A stretch of DNA of 64,000 nt, taken from the NCBI GenBank assembly GCA_039586035.1, contig JBDHLD010000002.1, positions 1 to 64,000 of the forward strand, in the 5' to 3' direction. Shown in pieces: positions 45,964-54,152 of the stretch. Under the pieces are notes generated by a model. The model was not told where the DNA came from. It ran no database searches and was given only the letters and a program-made list of their open reading frames with translations. A program made the translations under genes and the position numbers. Source of the DNA: JBDHHQ01 sp039586035 (GTDB lineage: Bacteria; Gemmatimonadota; Gemmatimonadetes; Longimicrobiales; Gaopeijiaceae). How positions within the stretch are numbered: position 1 is the stretch's first letter; each line of letters opens with the position of its first letter.

Positions 45964-46903
45964 TCGAGCGTCCTCCCATGACGAGCGTACATACCCGGGA
46001 GCCCACTTGAGCCAAGAGCACCCCGCCGTCGGCATCGGCCTGCCGGTGTTCAACGGCGAGAACTACCTGGAGCAGGCGCTGGACTCGCTGCTGGCCCAGA
46101 CCTTTCGGGACTTCCAGCTCTTCATTTCGGACAACGCGTCGACCGATCGCACGCCAGAGATCTGCCGGGCCTACGCCGCTCGTGACCCGCGCGTCAGCTA
46201 CTCTCGCAACGACACCAATCTGGGAGCCTCGGCGAACTACACGCGCGTATTCCGGGGTACCCGCGGGCGCTACTTCAAATGGATGGCTCACGACGACCTG
46301 TGCCAACCCACATATCTCGAGAGTTGCGTGGCTGCTCTCGAGCACGACCCAGGGCTCGCGTTGAGCCATACGCAGAGCGTCATCATCGATGCCGCCGGGA
46401 CGGTCTTGGCCCCGCACACGCTGGCCGGCCGGTGCGGGTCACCCCGGCCGCACGAGCGCTTCCGCGACGCCCTCTTCCTGGGCAAAGCGTTCCCGGTGTG
46501 GGCTGTCATGCGCCGGGCGGTTCTCGACCGGACCTCGCTTCTCGGTGACTACGCGGCGCATGATCGGCCCCTGCTGAGCGCCCTGAGTCTTCTGGGGAGG
46601 TTCCACGAGGTTCCCGAGACCCTCTACAGCGTGCGAGAGCACCCCGAGCGTTCCATCCGGAAGTTCCCCTGGCGGAATCCCCATCAGGCGATCGCTTGGT
46701 ACGCCCCACACCGCGCCGGCTCCCTCATGTTTCCTCAGTGGCGACTGCTCCGCGAGCATTTGGCCGGCCTCAGGAAGGCTCCCATCCCGTTGGCGGAGAA
46801 GGCCCGGTGCATCCCTCACCTGCTGCGGTGGGGACAAAAGCACCGCAAGACGTTCACACAGGACCTGGTTCTCGCGAGCCTGCGCTTGATCCCGAAGAGA
46901 TGA
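45920..46903 (+). CDS. GT2-family glycosyltransferase
   Basis: The reading gives 327 residues, but residues 1-30 look non-coding, and the enzyme probably starts near LSQEHPAVGIGLPVFNGENY (about 46007). GT-A features are GLPVFNGENYLEQALDSLL, ISDNASTDRT, and FKWMAHDDL, with a catalytic base region before the C-terminus. No membrane helices are seen, so it is cytosolic or peripheral. It overlaps the methyltransferase gene in this longer reading. It is the last plus-strand gene, converging on the sulfotransferase with 21 bases between stops. Confidence 0.83.
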   Translation: MPIGRRLDWVSTIRDRASSHDERTYPGAHLSQEHPAVGIGLPVFNGENYLEQALDSLLAQTFRDFQLFISDNASTDRTPEICRAYAARDPRVSYSRNDTNLGASANYTRVFRGTRGRYFKWMAHDDLCQPTYLESCVAALEHDPGLALSHTQSVIIDAAGTVLAPHTLAGRCGSPRPHERFRDALFLGKAFPVWAVMRRAVLDRTSLLGDYAAHDRPLLSALSLLGRFHEVPETLYSVREHPERSIRKFPWRNPHQAIAWYAPHRAGSLMFPQWRLLREHLAGLRKAPIPLAEKARCIPHLLRWGQKHRKTFTQDLVLASLRLIPKR

Positions 46904-46924
46904 AAGGCCGCGCCGGGGTCGGCT

Positions 46925-47827
46925 TCACTCATCCCACCCCGACAGGTCCACATCCAGCAGAAGGCCGAGATCACGATTGTGCGCCTTGTAGTGCTCCACG
47001 AGAAGGCGTCTGGTTTCCGGGTTCATCAGAGCACGGTGATAGCTCGTGACCGTTGCCTCCGCACCGCTTCCCAGTTCGGAGGCGCGATCTCGGATGACGC
47101 GCTGGACGCCCTTTTTCAAGAACGAGCGGTTGAGGACCTGAAGATCCTCCAGAGCCACATTCGGGTCGACGTCCAGGAATCGAAAAAGGCGCTGCATCTC
47201 CCGGGCCGGATCCTCACGCAGGTCCTCCGTGAAGAGCACATGCAGGGCGTCGCGGGGGAAGAACTCGAGATAGCGTCTCAGCTGACGGGCGTAATGCCCC
47301 AATTCGACGCACGCCGTGTATTCCCGCGGCCAGAAGTCGAGGCCCTTGCGATCGACCACGATCAGGTTGTCGATCCAGCGACGCTCGCCGTCCTCTCCGT
47401 CCAACCCCGGACCCGACTCCAGCCGCGCGAGCTCGTCCTCGACCGCCTCTTCGAAGGAACGTCGCTCGTGGCCACGGGCCGTCCACATCATCCACGTGGA
47501 GAAGGCCCTATCGACCGGGTTTCGGACGATGGCGACGAGCTTGGCGCTCGGGGAGACCTCCTTGATCCGCGGCGCCACGTAGGGGAGGTACAGGTTGCGA
47601 ACCCGGGCTTCGCCGATCACCGGCTCGCCAGCCCAATGCGAGAAGTACGTGTTCCAATACCACTGCAGGCCGCGATCCCAATAGGCCTCGAAGAACACCG
47701 GCTCCTTGGGCCACGACACGCAGACGTCCGGGTGCTGGTGCAGATAGTAGTGGAGCGAGCTCGTGCCACACTTCTGCGCACCCAAGAGATAGAACGTAGG
47801 CGCCTGTTGCCGCTCCTCACCGCTCAT
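46925..47827 (-). CDS. PAPS-dependent sulfotransferase
   Basis: The 300-residue protein has the 5'-phosphosulfate-binding loop LLGAQKCGTSSLHYYL (about 14-29) and the 3'-phosphate-binding VAIVRNPVDRAFSTWM (about 96-111), as in the heparan-sulfate-type sulfotransferase family. It transfers sulfate from PAPS to a hydroxyl or amino group, often of a carbohydrate. Its ATG overlaps the stop of the next glycosyltransferase by 4 bases (ATGA), making it the last gene of the glycosyltransferase-kinase array. No PAPS synthesis genes are in the window. Confidence 0.9.
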   Translation of the reverse strand: MSGEERQQAPTFYLLGAQKCGTSSLHYYLHQHPDVCVSWPKEPVFFEAYWDRGLQWYWNTYFSHWAGEPVIGEARVRNLYLPYVAPRIKEVSPSAKLVAIVRNPVDRAFSTWMMWTARGHERRSFEEAVEDELARLESGPGLDGEDGERRWIDNLIVVDRKGLDFWPREYTACVELGHYARQLRRYLEFFPRDALHVLFTEDLREDPAREMQRLFRFLDVDPNVALEDLQVLNRSFLKKGVQRVIRDRASELGSGAEATVTSYHRALMNPETRRLLVEHYKAHNRDLGLLLDVDLSGWDE

Positions 47828-48990
47828 GAAAGCCCCACTACCTCGAGGAGCCCGGAAAGCACCCTGTCGGAGGCGGCAACCTCACGGGCAATCTCCAGCG
47901 ATGCCCTCGAGTGGCTCGCGTGATCCGAGTTTATCGCCTCGATCCCCTCCACCGCCTCTTCGACGGTGCGGAAGGTCAACAACCCTCGACCTACGGGGAG
48001 CAGGTGCTCGTTCAGTCCACCGGGATCGAGCACCGGCCGGCCGGTCGCCATGTATCGTGAAGTGCGGTCGCTGAACCAGCCCGTCCGAAACTTCACGTAT
48101 CTTCCGTTCGCCACGCTGAATTCGGCTCTCGACGAGGACACGAGGTCCACGTAGTCGCTGAGGCCCGGCTGCTGGTCACCGTCCCTGACAACCCAGCGGT
48201 TGGCGGCGAGGACGGCGAGCTCCTCTTCGGCGGTGTCGCGCACGGGGAGCACGATCTGCATGATCTGGTCCGTGCGACCGGGGAGGTCAATGAACCGCAG
48301 CCACTGTTCCACCTTGTCCCCCGAAGCGATCCCCTGAAGGGTGAAGTCGTGCTTCCGGTTCCAGCTCGTGATGCTCGTGAAGGCGTCGCCTGACGCGGTG
48401 GCGGGACGCCACCGGTCGAGGACCACGGGCATCATCAGGGGACGCCACCGATACCCTCCTGTCGGGACCGGACATTGAGGCTGTCCAATCGCCAGGCCCA
48501 CGGTAAAATGCGTATCGAAGGCGTCAAGGCCGTAGTCGACGTCATACTCGAAGGCGTAGACCTGTGTCTTCCCCGGGTTGATGTCCACGTAGGCGCGGTG
48601 CTTCGCAGAGCCGAGGAGCTCAGGACTCCTGAGACGCCCGCCGATGGCAATCAGCAGATCCGCGTCCGCCGCGATTCCCCGCATCTCGTGCCAACTCATG
48701 CCGACGGTGTCTTGCCCGCTGTCGTAGATGAGGCAGCTTCGAGCACCGAAGCCGTACTCCATCATCGTCGCGTGGAAGCGATGACGCCCGGGCCAGCCAG
48801 CGAACGGCACGGCACGGCCATCCCCATCCAGGCAGTGATCCCCTCCTACCTCCTCCACGACGTACACATCGTGCCCGAGCGCGCGGAAGCCTTCCGCAAA
48901 CGCCATCCTGGCATCGCGGTCACCGGGGAAGGACGCGTACCGCGTACGTGAGAACACGCTCGAGACGATTACTCTCAACCGACTCTGCAC
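47824..48990 (-). CDS. Putative GT-B glycosyltransferase, type B, array copy 1
   Basis: The start is a GTG at 48990 with GGAGG about 10 bases upstream, giving 388 residues; a longer reading would run into the ABC gene. N-terminus RLRVIVSSVF and GFRALGHDVYVVEEV is shared with the array's type-B copies. Shared blocks are AYVDINPGKTQVY, HFTVGLAIG, VPTGGYRW.P, and TGWFSDRTSRYMATGRP near the C-terminus. Its C-terminal GRPVLDPGGLNEHLLP differs from the usual Q-TGF block of other copies. The C-terminal half resembles Glyco_trans_1_2 domains; the donor and acceptor are unknown. Confidence 0.68.
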   Translation of the reverse strand: MQSRLRVIVSSVFSRTRYASFPGDRDARMAFAEGFRALGHDVYVVEEVGGDHCLDGDGRAVPFAGWPGRHRFHATMMEYGFGARSCLIYDSGQDTVGMSWHEMRGIAADADLLIAIGGRLRSPELLGSAKHRAYVDINPGKTQVYAFEYDVDYGLDAFDTHFTVGLAIGQPQCPVPTGGYRWRPLMMPVVLDRWRPATASGDAFTSITSWNRKHDFTLQGIASGDKVEQWLRFIDLPGRTDQIMQIVLPVRDTAEEELAVLAANRWVVRDGDQQPGLSDYVDLVSSSRAEFSVANGRYVKFRTGWFSDRTSRYMATGRPVLDPGGLNEHLLPVGRGLLTFRTVEEAVEGIEAINSDHASHSRASLEIAREVAASDRVLSGLLEVVGLS

Positions 48991-49121
48991 GCTGCCACGT
49001 CCTCCGCTTGGCCGGCGTGGTGCTCCGGCGGTACCGGCGTCCTGCCACGCCCCCGGTGAAGCCGCCCGTTCCACGCCCTGCGGCGGATGGTTGAGAGGAT
49101 CCCGGACAGGATGATCTTCAT
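48975..49121 (-). pseudogene. Possible relic N-terminus of a further glycosyltransferase copy
   Basis: A 48-codon reading starts at the ATG at 49121, overlapping the ABC gene's stop (ATGA). It begins MKIILSGILSTIRRR; array copy 2 begins MKIIVSSNFSHCARR, and the first 12 bases (ATGAAGATCATC) are identical. It stops inside the start of copy 1. It may be a decayed or truncated copy, or only a chance reading. No other evidence of translation is seen. Confidence 0.35.
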
Positions 49122-50929
49122 GGACGGCGGTCGAATTCGGGCACCGCGTCCAACGCCCCCGCCTGCTGTACGGCCACCAGGGCCTCTTCGACACGGGTCG
49201 TCACGGAGATCAGCTTGCCCCCGTCCATCACCATCAGGAGGTCGCACGCCTCCAGGGTCTGGAGGCGATGGGCGATGAGAAACGTGGTTCGTCCCCGCAT
49301 CAGCCGCTGCATGGCCTCCATGATCGAATGCTCGGTCTCGATGTCCACCGAGCTGGTGGGCTCGTCGAGGATCAAGATGGGCGCATCCCTCAGAAAGGCC
49401 CGAGCCAAGGCGATGCGCTGGCGCTCTCCACCCGACATGCGCATCCCCCGCTCTCCCACCTCGGTCTCGTACCCGCCGGGCAGACCCTCCAGGAATCCGT
49501 GCACGTTCGCCGCCTTGGCGGCGGCGACGATCTGCTCTCTCGACGCATCGGGGCGCCCGTAGGCGATGTTCTCCGCGACTGTGGTCGAGAACAGAACCGG
49601 CTCCTGGAGAACGATGCCAAACTGCGCGCGTAGATCGGAGATCTTGATGTCCCGGATGTCGACGCCGTCCAGGAGGATCCGTCCCCCCGTCGGGTCGTAG
49701 AACCGGGCCAAGAGGCTCATCAGCGTGGTCTTGCCCGCCCCGGTTCGACCCGCCACGCCCACCCGGGCTCCAGCCGGCACCGACAGGTCGAGTCCGTCGA
49801 GAACGGTCTCGTCGCCGTACGAGAACGAGACGTCCTCGAACACGAAATCCCCCTGTGCTCGCACCAGCCGAATCGGGTTCGCCGCTTCCTGCACGTCGGG
49901 CGCCCGGTCCAGGAACTCGAAGACTCGCTCGGCGCTCGCGAAGGATCGCTGCAGCGTGGTGAACTGCTGTCCCAACGAGAGGAGGGGTCCATAGAGCTGG
50001 CCCAGGTAGGACATCACGAGCAGTAGCGAGCCGAGGGTCAGTGACCCGTCCAGGACGTGCAGCACCCCGAGGAAGAGCACGGCCGCTGTCCCGCCCGCGC
50101 GGATCAACCCGGCCACGATGCTGAATCCGCTGTGGGCGATGTGGACGCGGATGCGGGCGCCGATCCCCTGGCGGGACACCCGCTCGAATCTCCGCCGTTC
50201 CCGTTCCTCCTGGCCAAACGCCTTGACGACCCGGAGACTCGTGAGCACCTCCTGAGCCACGGCCAGGGCCGAGCTCTCGATCTCCTTGACTCCCCGCCAG
50301 CGACTTCTGAAACGCCGCTTGGCGAAGAGCGTCACCATGATGGTCGCCGGGAAGACCGTGACCGCCACCAGCGTCAAGGTGAGATCGATGCGGGCGGTGA
50401 CGTACAGCATGGCGACCGACGTGACGATGGAGCGTATGAGCGGGACCACGCCGCCGACCGCCACGGCGTTGATGGAGGGTGCGTCCGACTGGAGTCGGTA
50501 CAGGGCGTCCGCCGAGCCCTTGGCGTCATGATAGGAGAGCGACAGGCTCTCGGCGTGCCTGAACAACTGGGAGCGTACGTCCAGAACGAGGCGCTCGGAC
50601 GTGTAGATCTGGAGCACGGCCGTCAGGAGCTTGTGCACGCGCGCCATGAGCTCCACGAGCACCACGAGGGCGGCGGAAAACAGCAGCAGGCCCATGGTGG
50701 AGGAGGCGACGGACCCCGGGACCCATGGCTCGAGGAAGCCGGGGAGAGCATCGTCCCCGATCACGCTGTCGACGGCGATCTTGAGAGCAAGCGGTTGGAG
50801 AAGGGCGATGGGGGTCGCGATCAGCGTGATCAGGAACGTCGCGACGATGTGGGGCCAGTACGGCCGTGCCATGAGCAGGGAGCGGCGCATCAGCGCGAGG
50901 TCGGTCGGGACCCGGTGTTCCGCGCTCAT
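49118..50929 (-). CDS. ABCB-type ABC exporter (MsbA-like half transporter)
   Basis: The ATG at 50929 overlaps the preceding glycosyltransferase stop by 4 bases; a GTG six bases upstream is also possible. The 603-residue product has six membrane helices (about 20-310), then an ATPase domain with Walker A GRTGAGKTTL, signature MSGGERQRIALARA, Walker B ILILDEPTSSVD and the H-loop IAHR. As a half transporter it would act as a homodimer, flipping or exporting lipid-linked or soluble products. Its position inside the array implies it exports the array's product; that is inference. Confidence 0.92.
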   Translation of the reverse strand: MSAEHRVPTDLALMRRSLLMARPYWPHIVATFLITLIATPIALLQPLALKIAVDSVIGDDALPGFLEPWVPGSVASSTMGLLLFSAALVVLVELMARVHKLLTAVLQIYTSERLVLDVRSQLFRHAESLSLSYHDAKGSADALYRLQSDAPSINAVAVGGVVPLIRSIVTSVAMLYVTARIDLTLTLVAVTVFPATIMVTLFAKRRFRSRWRGVKEIESSALAVAQEVLTSLRVVKAFGQEERERRRFERVSRQGIGARIRVHIAHSGFSIVAGLIRAGGTAAVLFLGVLHVLDGSLTLGSLLLVMSYLGQLYGPLLSLGQQFTTLQRSFASAERVFEFLDRAPDVQEAANPIRLVRAQGDFVFEDVSFSYGDETVLDGLDLSVPAGARVGVAGRTGAGKTTLMSLLARFYDPTGGRILLDGVDIRDIKISDLRAQFGIVLQEPVLFSTTVAENIAYGRPDASREQIVAAAKAANVHGFLEGLPGGYETEVGERGMRMSGGERQRIALARAFLRDAPILILDEPTSSVDIETEHSIMEAMQRLMRGRTTFLIAHRLQTLEACDLLMVMDGGKLISVTTRVEEALVAVQQAGALDAVPEFDRRP

Positions 50930-52080
50930 GGACACCCGACCTTCGCCAGCATCGAGGAGAGCACCCGCTCGGCGGCGAAATGCTCCTCCGCGATGCTCCG
51001 CGCCGCGTCAGCGTGGAGCTCGTAGCGCCCGTTGATCTCATCGATACCGGCACGGGCCTCTTCGATCGTCTCGAACGTCAGCAGCCCTTCCCCCACGGGC
51101 AAGTGGCCCTCGAAGCCGGTCCGTTGGACCAGGGCAGGTCGACCGCAGGCCAGGTAACGAGCCGTTCTGTCGCCGAAGAACCCCGTGTTGAAGCGGACGT
51201 ACCGCGCGTTGGAGATGCTGAGCTCGGCTCGGGAGCCGACCAGGTATTCCCGGTAGGCACCGACCGAGTCGAGCTCACCTGCCGGCCGCAGTACCCACCC
51301 ATTCCCCTCCAGCAGCTCGATGTCCTCCGCGTAGGCAGGATGAATGTTGAGGGCGATCTCCAGCGTCTGGTCGGTGGCTCGGGGCAATTGGGCGAAGCGC
51401 CGCCACTCGTCGGCCTTGTCGCCCGAATAGACACCCGCGTAGTCGAACGTGTGCTTGCTGCCCGCCCAGCTCGACACCGTCGTGAATCGCCCGCGCTTTC
51501 GGGGAGGGACGCGGGGCCACTCAGACATCACGACCGGCGGCAGGCTGCCGTGCCATTCGACCCCACACGTGGGGATCGGACAGCCGTCGGATCCGATGTT
51601 CAGACCGAAGGTGAAGAAGTGATGATAGTGGCCGAAGCCGTAGTCGATGCCGTACTGATCGTGGTACACCTGTACCTTCGCCGGTGCGGTGTCGACGTAG
51701 ACCCGGCACGGAATCGCGTCTCGCACCGACTCGGTGTCAAGCGCGCTGGCGACGCTCACGAGAAGGTCCGCGGACCTGGCGTGACGCTCCACCGCGTCGA
51801 TGGACAGCCCGTGCGTCGCCCGTCCCCGGTCATAGATCAGGGCCGAGCGGGACCCCAGGCCCAGCGTGTCCACGATGGATTGGAAGCGCACCCGCCCAGT
51901 CCACTCCTCGAACGAGACGGTCTCGTACCCGTCGTCGAAGCAGCGCTCCGGGGCCACGTCCTCGACCACGTAGACGTCATGCCCGAGAGCCATCAGCCCC
52001 CGCACGTAGGCCATACGATTGTCCAGGGCGCCAGGCCTGCGGGCACAGTGCGAGAAGTTCGAAGAGACGATGATCTTCAT
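50926..52080 (-). CDS. Putative GT-B glycosyltransferase, type B, array copy 2
   Basis: The start at 52080 (MKIIVSSNFSHCARRPG) gives 384 residues; the longer reading begins inside the kinase gene upstream. Shared motifs are GLMALGHDVYVVEDV, YDRGRATHGLS, RVYVDTAPAKVQVY, FFTFGLNIG, TCGVEWHGS.PPVVM and TGFFGDRTARYLACGRPAL. It lies 73 bases after the kinase gene and is coupled to the ABC gene downstream. Function within the family is unknown. Confidence 0.68.
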   Translation of the reverse strand: MKIIVSSNFSHCARRPGALDNRMAYVRGLMALGHDVYVVEDVAPERCFDDGYETVSFEEWTGRVRFQSIVDTLGLGSRSALIYDRGRATHGLSIDAVERHARSADLLVSVASALDTESVRDAIPCRVYVDTAPAKVQVYHDQYGIDYGFGHYHHFFTFGLNIGSDGCPIPTCGVEWHGSLPPVVMSEWPRVPPRKRGRFTTVSSWAGSKHTFDYAGVYSGDKADEWRRFAQLPRATDQTLEIALNIHPAYAEDIELLEGNGWVLRPAGELDSVGAYREYLVGSRAELSISNARYVRFNTGFFGDRTARYLACGRPALVQRTGFEGHLPVGEGLLTFETIEEARAGIDEINGRYELHADAARSIAEEHFAAERVLSSMLAKVGCP

Positions 52081-52153
52081 GTCGTGCGGAGGCGGCGGGC
52101 CGGTGCGCTCCGAGGATGTGGACCGTAGATGCGAGCTTCCACGTTCTGTCTCC

Positions 52154-53137
52154 TCAGACCCGGTCTCGAAAGCGGATCGCGTGAGCGAGCAGGTCGAGCA
52201 CCGCCTTGCGGCTGTACCCGCGACGACGGCATCGGCCGAGTCGGTAGACGACGCGATGCACCTCTCCGGCGGCCACCAGTCGGGCGGCCTCACCCTCGTC
52301 CGCCGGGGCCAGCGGGGTGCCGTCGAGAGCCGCGAAGTACGCGTCGCACAGCCGGCGGCGGCGGTCGTCCTCCAGGCCGTAGGTCAGATGGGTAAGGTCG
52401 ACCACCCCACACCCCACGCTCGCGTTTTCCCAGTCGACGATACACACCCTCGGAGGTTCCTGGCTGGTGTCCACCACGACGTTTCGTGATCCCAGGTCGT
52501 TGTGCACCAGCGTTCGCGGCCCCTCGCTCAGGACCCCCACGACCTCTTCGTATCCAGCCAGAAGCGTGGTCAGCCTCGGGTTGAGCTCGGGAATGTACGC
52601 GTCCACCTCCAGGCGGGCCCGCCTGGCCCACGCCCGGTAGTAGGCAGCATCCAGAAGGGGCAGGGACGCTTCGACGCCGATCTCGTCGACACGCTGCGCG
52701 AAATGGCCGTGAAGGTGGGCGATAGCCGCCGCCACCCGGTACCACTGCTCGATGCTCTGGTACTTCAGGGAATAGGCGTCGATGTACTCGAGGTACAGCT
52801 CGTGCGTCCCCGCCGACTCGTCCTTCCTGGCGCCGAAGTAGCGGGGCACGGGGAGCGGGGCTCCTCGTAGCACTCTGGCATACATGCGGACCTCCTTGTC
52901 CGGGTATGCCTTGTCCGGATGGCCGCTCAATCCCACCTCTTTCCGGAAGATCGACAAACGGGACCCGTCCTCCAGCTCGACCTCCAGGATCTCGGACGGC
53001 CACCGTCCGGCGAACTCGCAGGCTCGGCGTGCAACGCTCGTGACCCGGACGTCGCCGTCGAGCGCGCCGCTCAGGACCTCCTCGAGCACGCGGCGCTCGA
53101 CATCCAATGAGCGTGGGACCGTCGCGCGGCCTGCCAT
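52154..53137 (-). CDS. APH-fold kinase, class I, array copy 1 (HND loop)
   Basis: The ATG at 53137 overlaps the previous stop (TGATG), giving 327 residues. The phosphotransferase fold shows the catalytic loop LVHNDLGSRN (His212, Asp214, Asn219) and the metal-binding Asp235 in IVDWENA. A diagnostic class-I block is ELYLEYIDAYSLKYQSIEQWY (about 113-133). Nearest general families are aminoglycoside phosphotransferases and other small-molecule kinases. Nothing shows its substrate. All catalytic residues are present. Confidence 0.82.
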   Translation of the reverse strand: MAGRATVPRSLDVERRVLEEVLSGALDGDVRVTSVARRACEFAGRWPSEILEVELEDGSRLSIFRKEVGLSGHPDKAYPDKEVRMYARVLRGAPLPVPRYFGARKDESAGTHELYLEYIDAYSLKYQSIEQWYRVAAAIAHLHGHFAQRVDEIGVEASLPLLDAAYYRAWARRARLEVDAYIPELNPRLTTLLAGYEEVVGVLSEGPRTLVHNDLGSRNVVVDTSQEPPRVCIVDWENASVGCGVVDLTHLTYGLEDDRRRRLCDAYFAALDGTPLAPADEGEAARLVAAGEVHRVVYRLGRCRRRGYSRKAVLDLLAHAIRFRDRV

Positions 53138-54150
53138 CACGCCCACGCCTCCCCTGGCTCCCGGCCGATGGCGTCGCAGCGGGACTGCGCCAGCCCGACC
53201 AGCTTGGCCACCGTCTCCTTCGCATAGCCTCGGTAGTTACAACGGGCGATGCGGTATACGGCTTTGTGGGCCTCGGCGGCTGCCAGGAGTCGGTGGCGGG
53301 CAGTGGGTGAGCCAGGGTCGAGCAAGGTCCCCGTGAGCCGGTCGAAGTAGGAGTCCAGTATGCACTTCCGGCGCTCCCCGTCGAGGCCGTAGGCCAGGTG
53401 GGCAATGTCGAGCACGCCGGCTCCCCTCCCGGCGCTCTCCCAGTCGATGAAGCACACGCGGACCGGATCCCGTGAACGGTCGGCCAGCACGTTCCTGGGA
53501 GACAGGTCCGAATTCACCAGGGTCGGCACCGCATCCGCGAGCGCGGCGATCGCCGGCTCGTAGCCAGCCAGCGCGTCGTCGAACGCCTCGATCAGCGCCG
53601 GACTGTGACGGGCGAGCTGGGCGCGAGCTCGTGCGGCGTAGCCCCGGAAGTAGTCGGTGTCGAGCGGTTGCAGAACGTCACTGCGGGCGAGCTCCTCGTC
53701 CCGGTGGGCCATGGTGACGTGGAAGTCGGCCAGGACCGCCGCCGCCGAGAACCAGTGCTCGATGGGCTGGTACTTCAAGGACCAGTCGTCGATGTACTCG
53801 AGGTAGAGCTCGTGCCGCTCGCTGTCGCTGTTCCACAGCGCGCCGTAGAACCTCGGCACGGGCAGGTCCCTCCCCGCCAGGAGCTCCCGGTAGATCCTGG
53901 CCTCCTTTTCGGGCCGCTTCTTCTCTGGGTGGTCGCTGGCGCCGAGGTGTTTGAGGAACATCCGCAATTCGCGGCCGTCGTCGAGGGTCACGTGAAGCAC
54001 GTCGGCGGGGAAGACGGTGGCGAACTCGCTGGGCGACCGCGTCAGAGCGAGGACCGATCGCTCTTCGCCCAGCGCCTCCCGCACAACACGCTCCACCCGC
54101 TCCTGGAGGAGTCTCTCGTCCACCTCTACCGGACGCGCGCGCTCAGCCAT
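53137..54150 (-). CDS. APH-fold kinase, class I, array copy 2 (NSD loop)
   Basis: The start is the ATG at 54150 (a GTG at 54156 would overlap the upstream stop by 4 bases), giving 337 residues. The catalytic loop reads LVNSDLSPRN (213-220), so the usual His is Asn while Asp215 and Asn220 remain. The metal-binding Asp236 is in FIDWESA. The ELYLEYIDDWSLKYQPIEHW block shows it is a paralogue of copies 1 and 4. It is probably active. It lies between glycosyltransferase copy 3 and kinase copy 1. Confidence 0.8.
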   Translation of the reverse strand: MAERARPVEVDERLLQERVERVVREALGEERSVLALTRSPSEFATVFPADVLHVTLDDGRELRMFLKHLGASDHPEKKRPEKEARIYRELLAGRDLPVPRFYGALWNSDSERHELYLEYIDDWSLKYQPIEHWFSAAAVLADFHVTMAHRDEELARSDVLQPLDTDYFRGYAARARAQLARHSPALIEAFDDALAGYEPAIAALADAVPTLVNSDLSPRNVLADRSRDPVRVCFIDWESAGRGAGVLDIAHLAYGLDGERRKCILDSYFDRLTGTLLDPGSPTARHRLLAAAEAHKAVYRIARCNYRGYAKETVAKLVGLAQSRCDAIGREPGEAWA

Positions 54151-54152
54151 GG

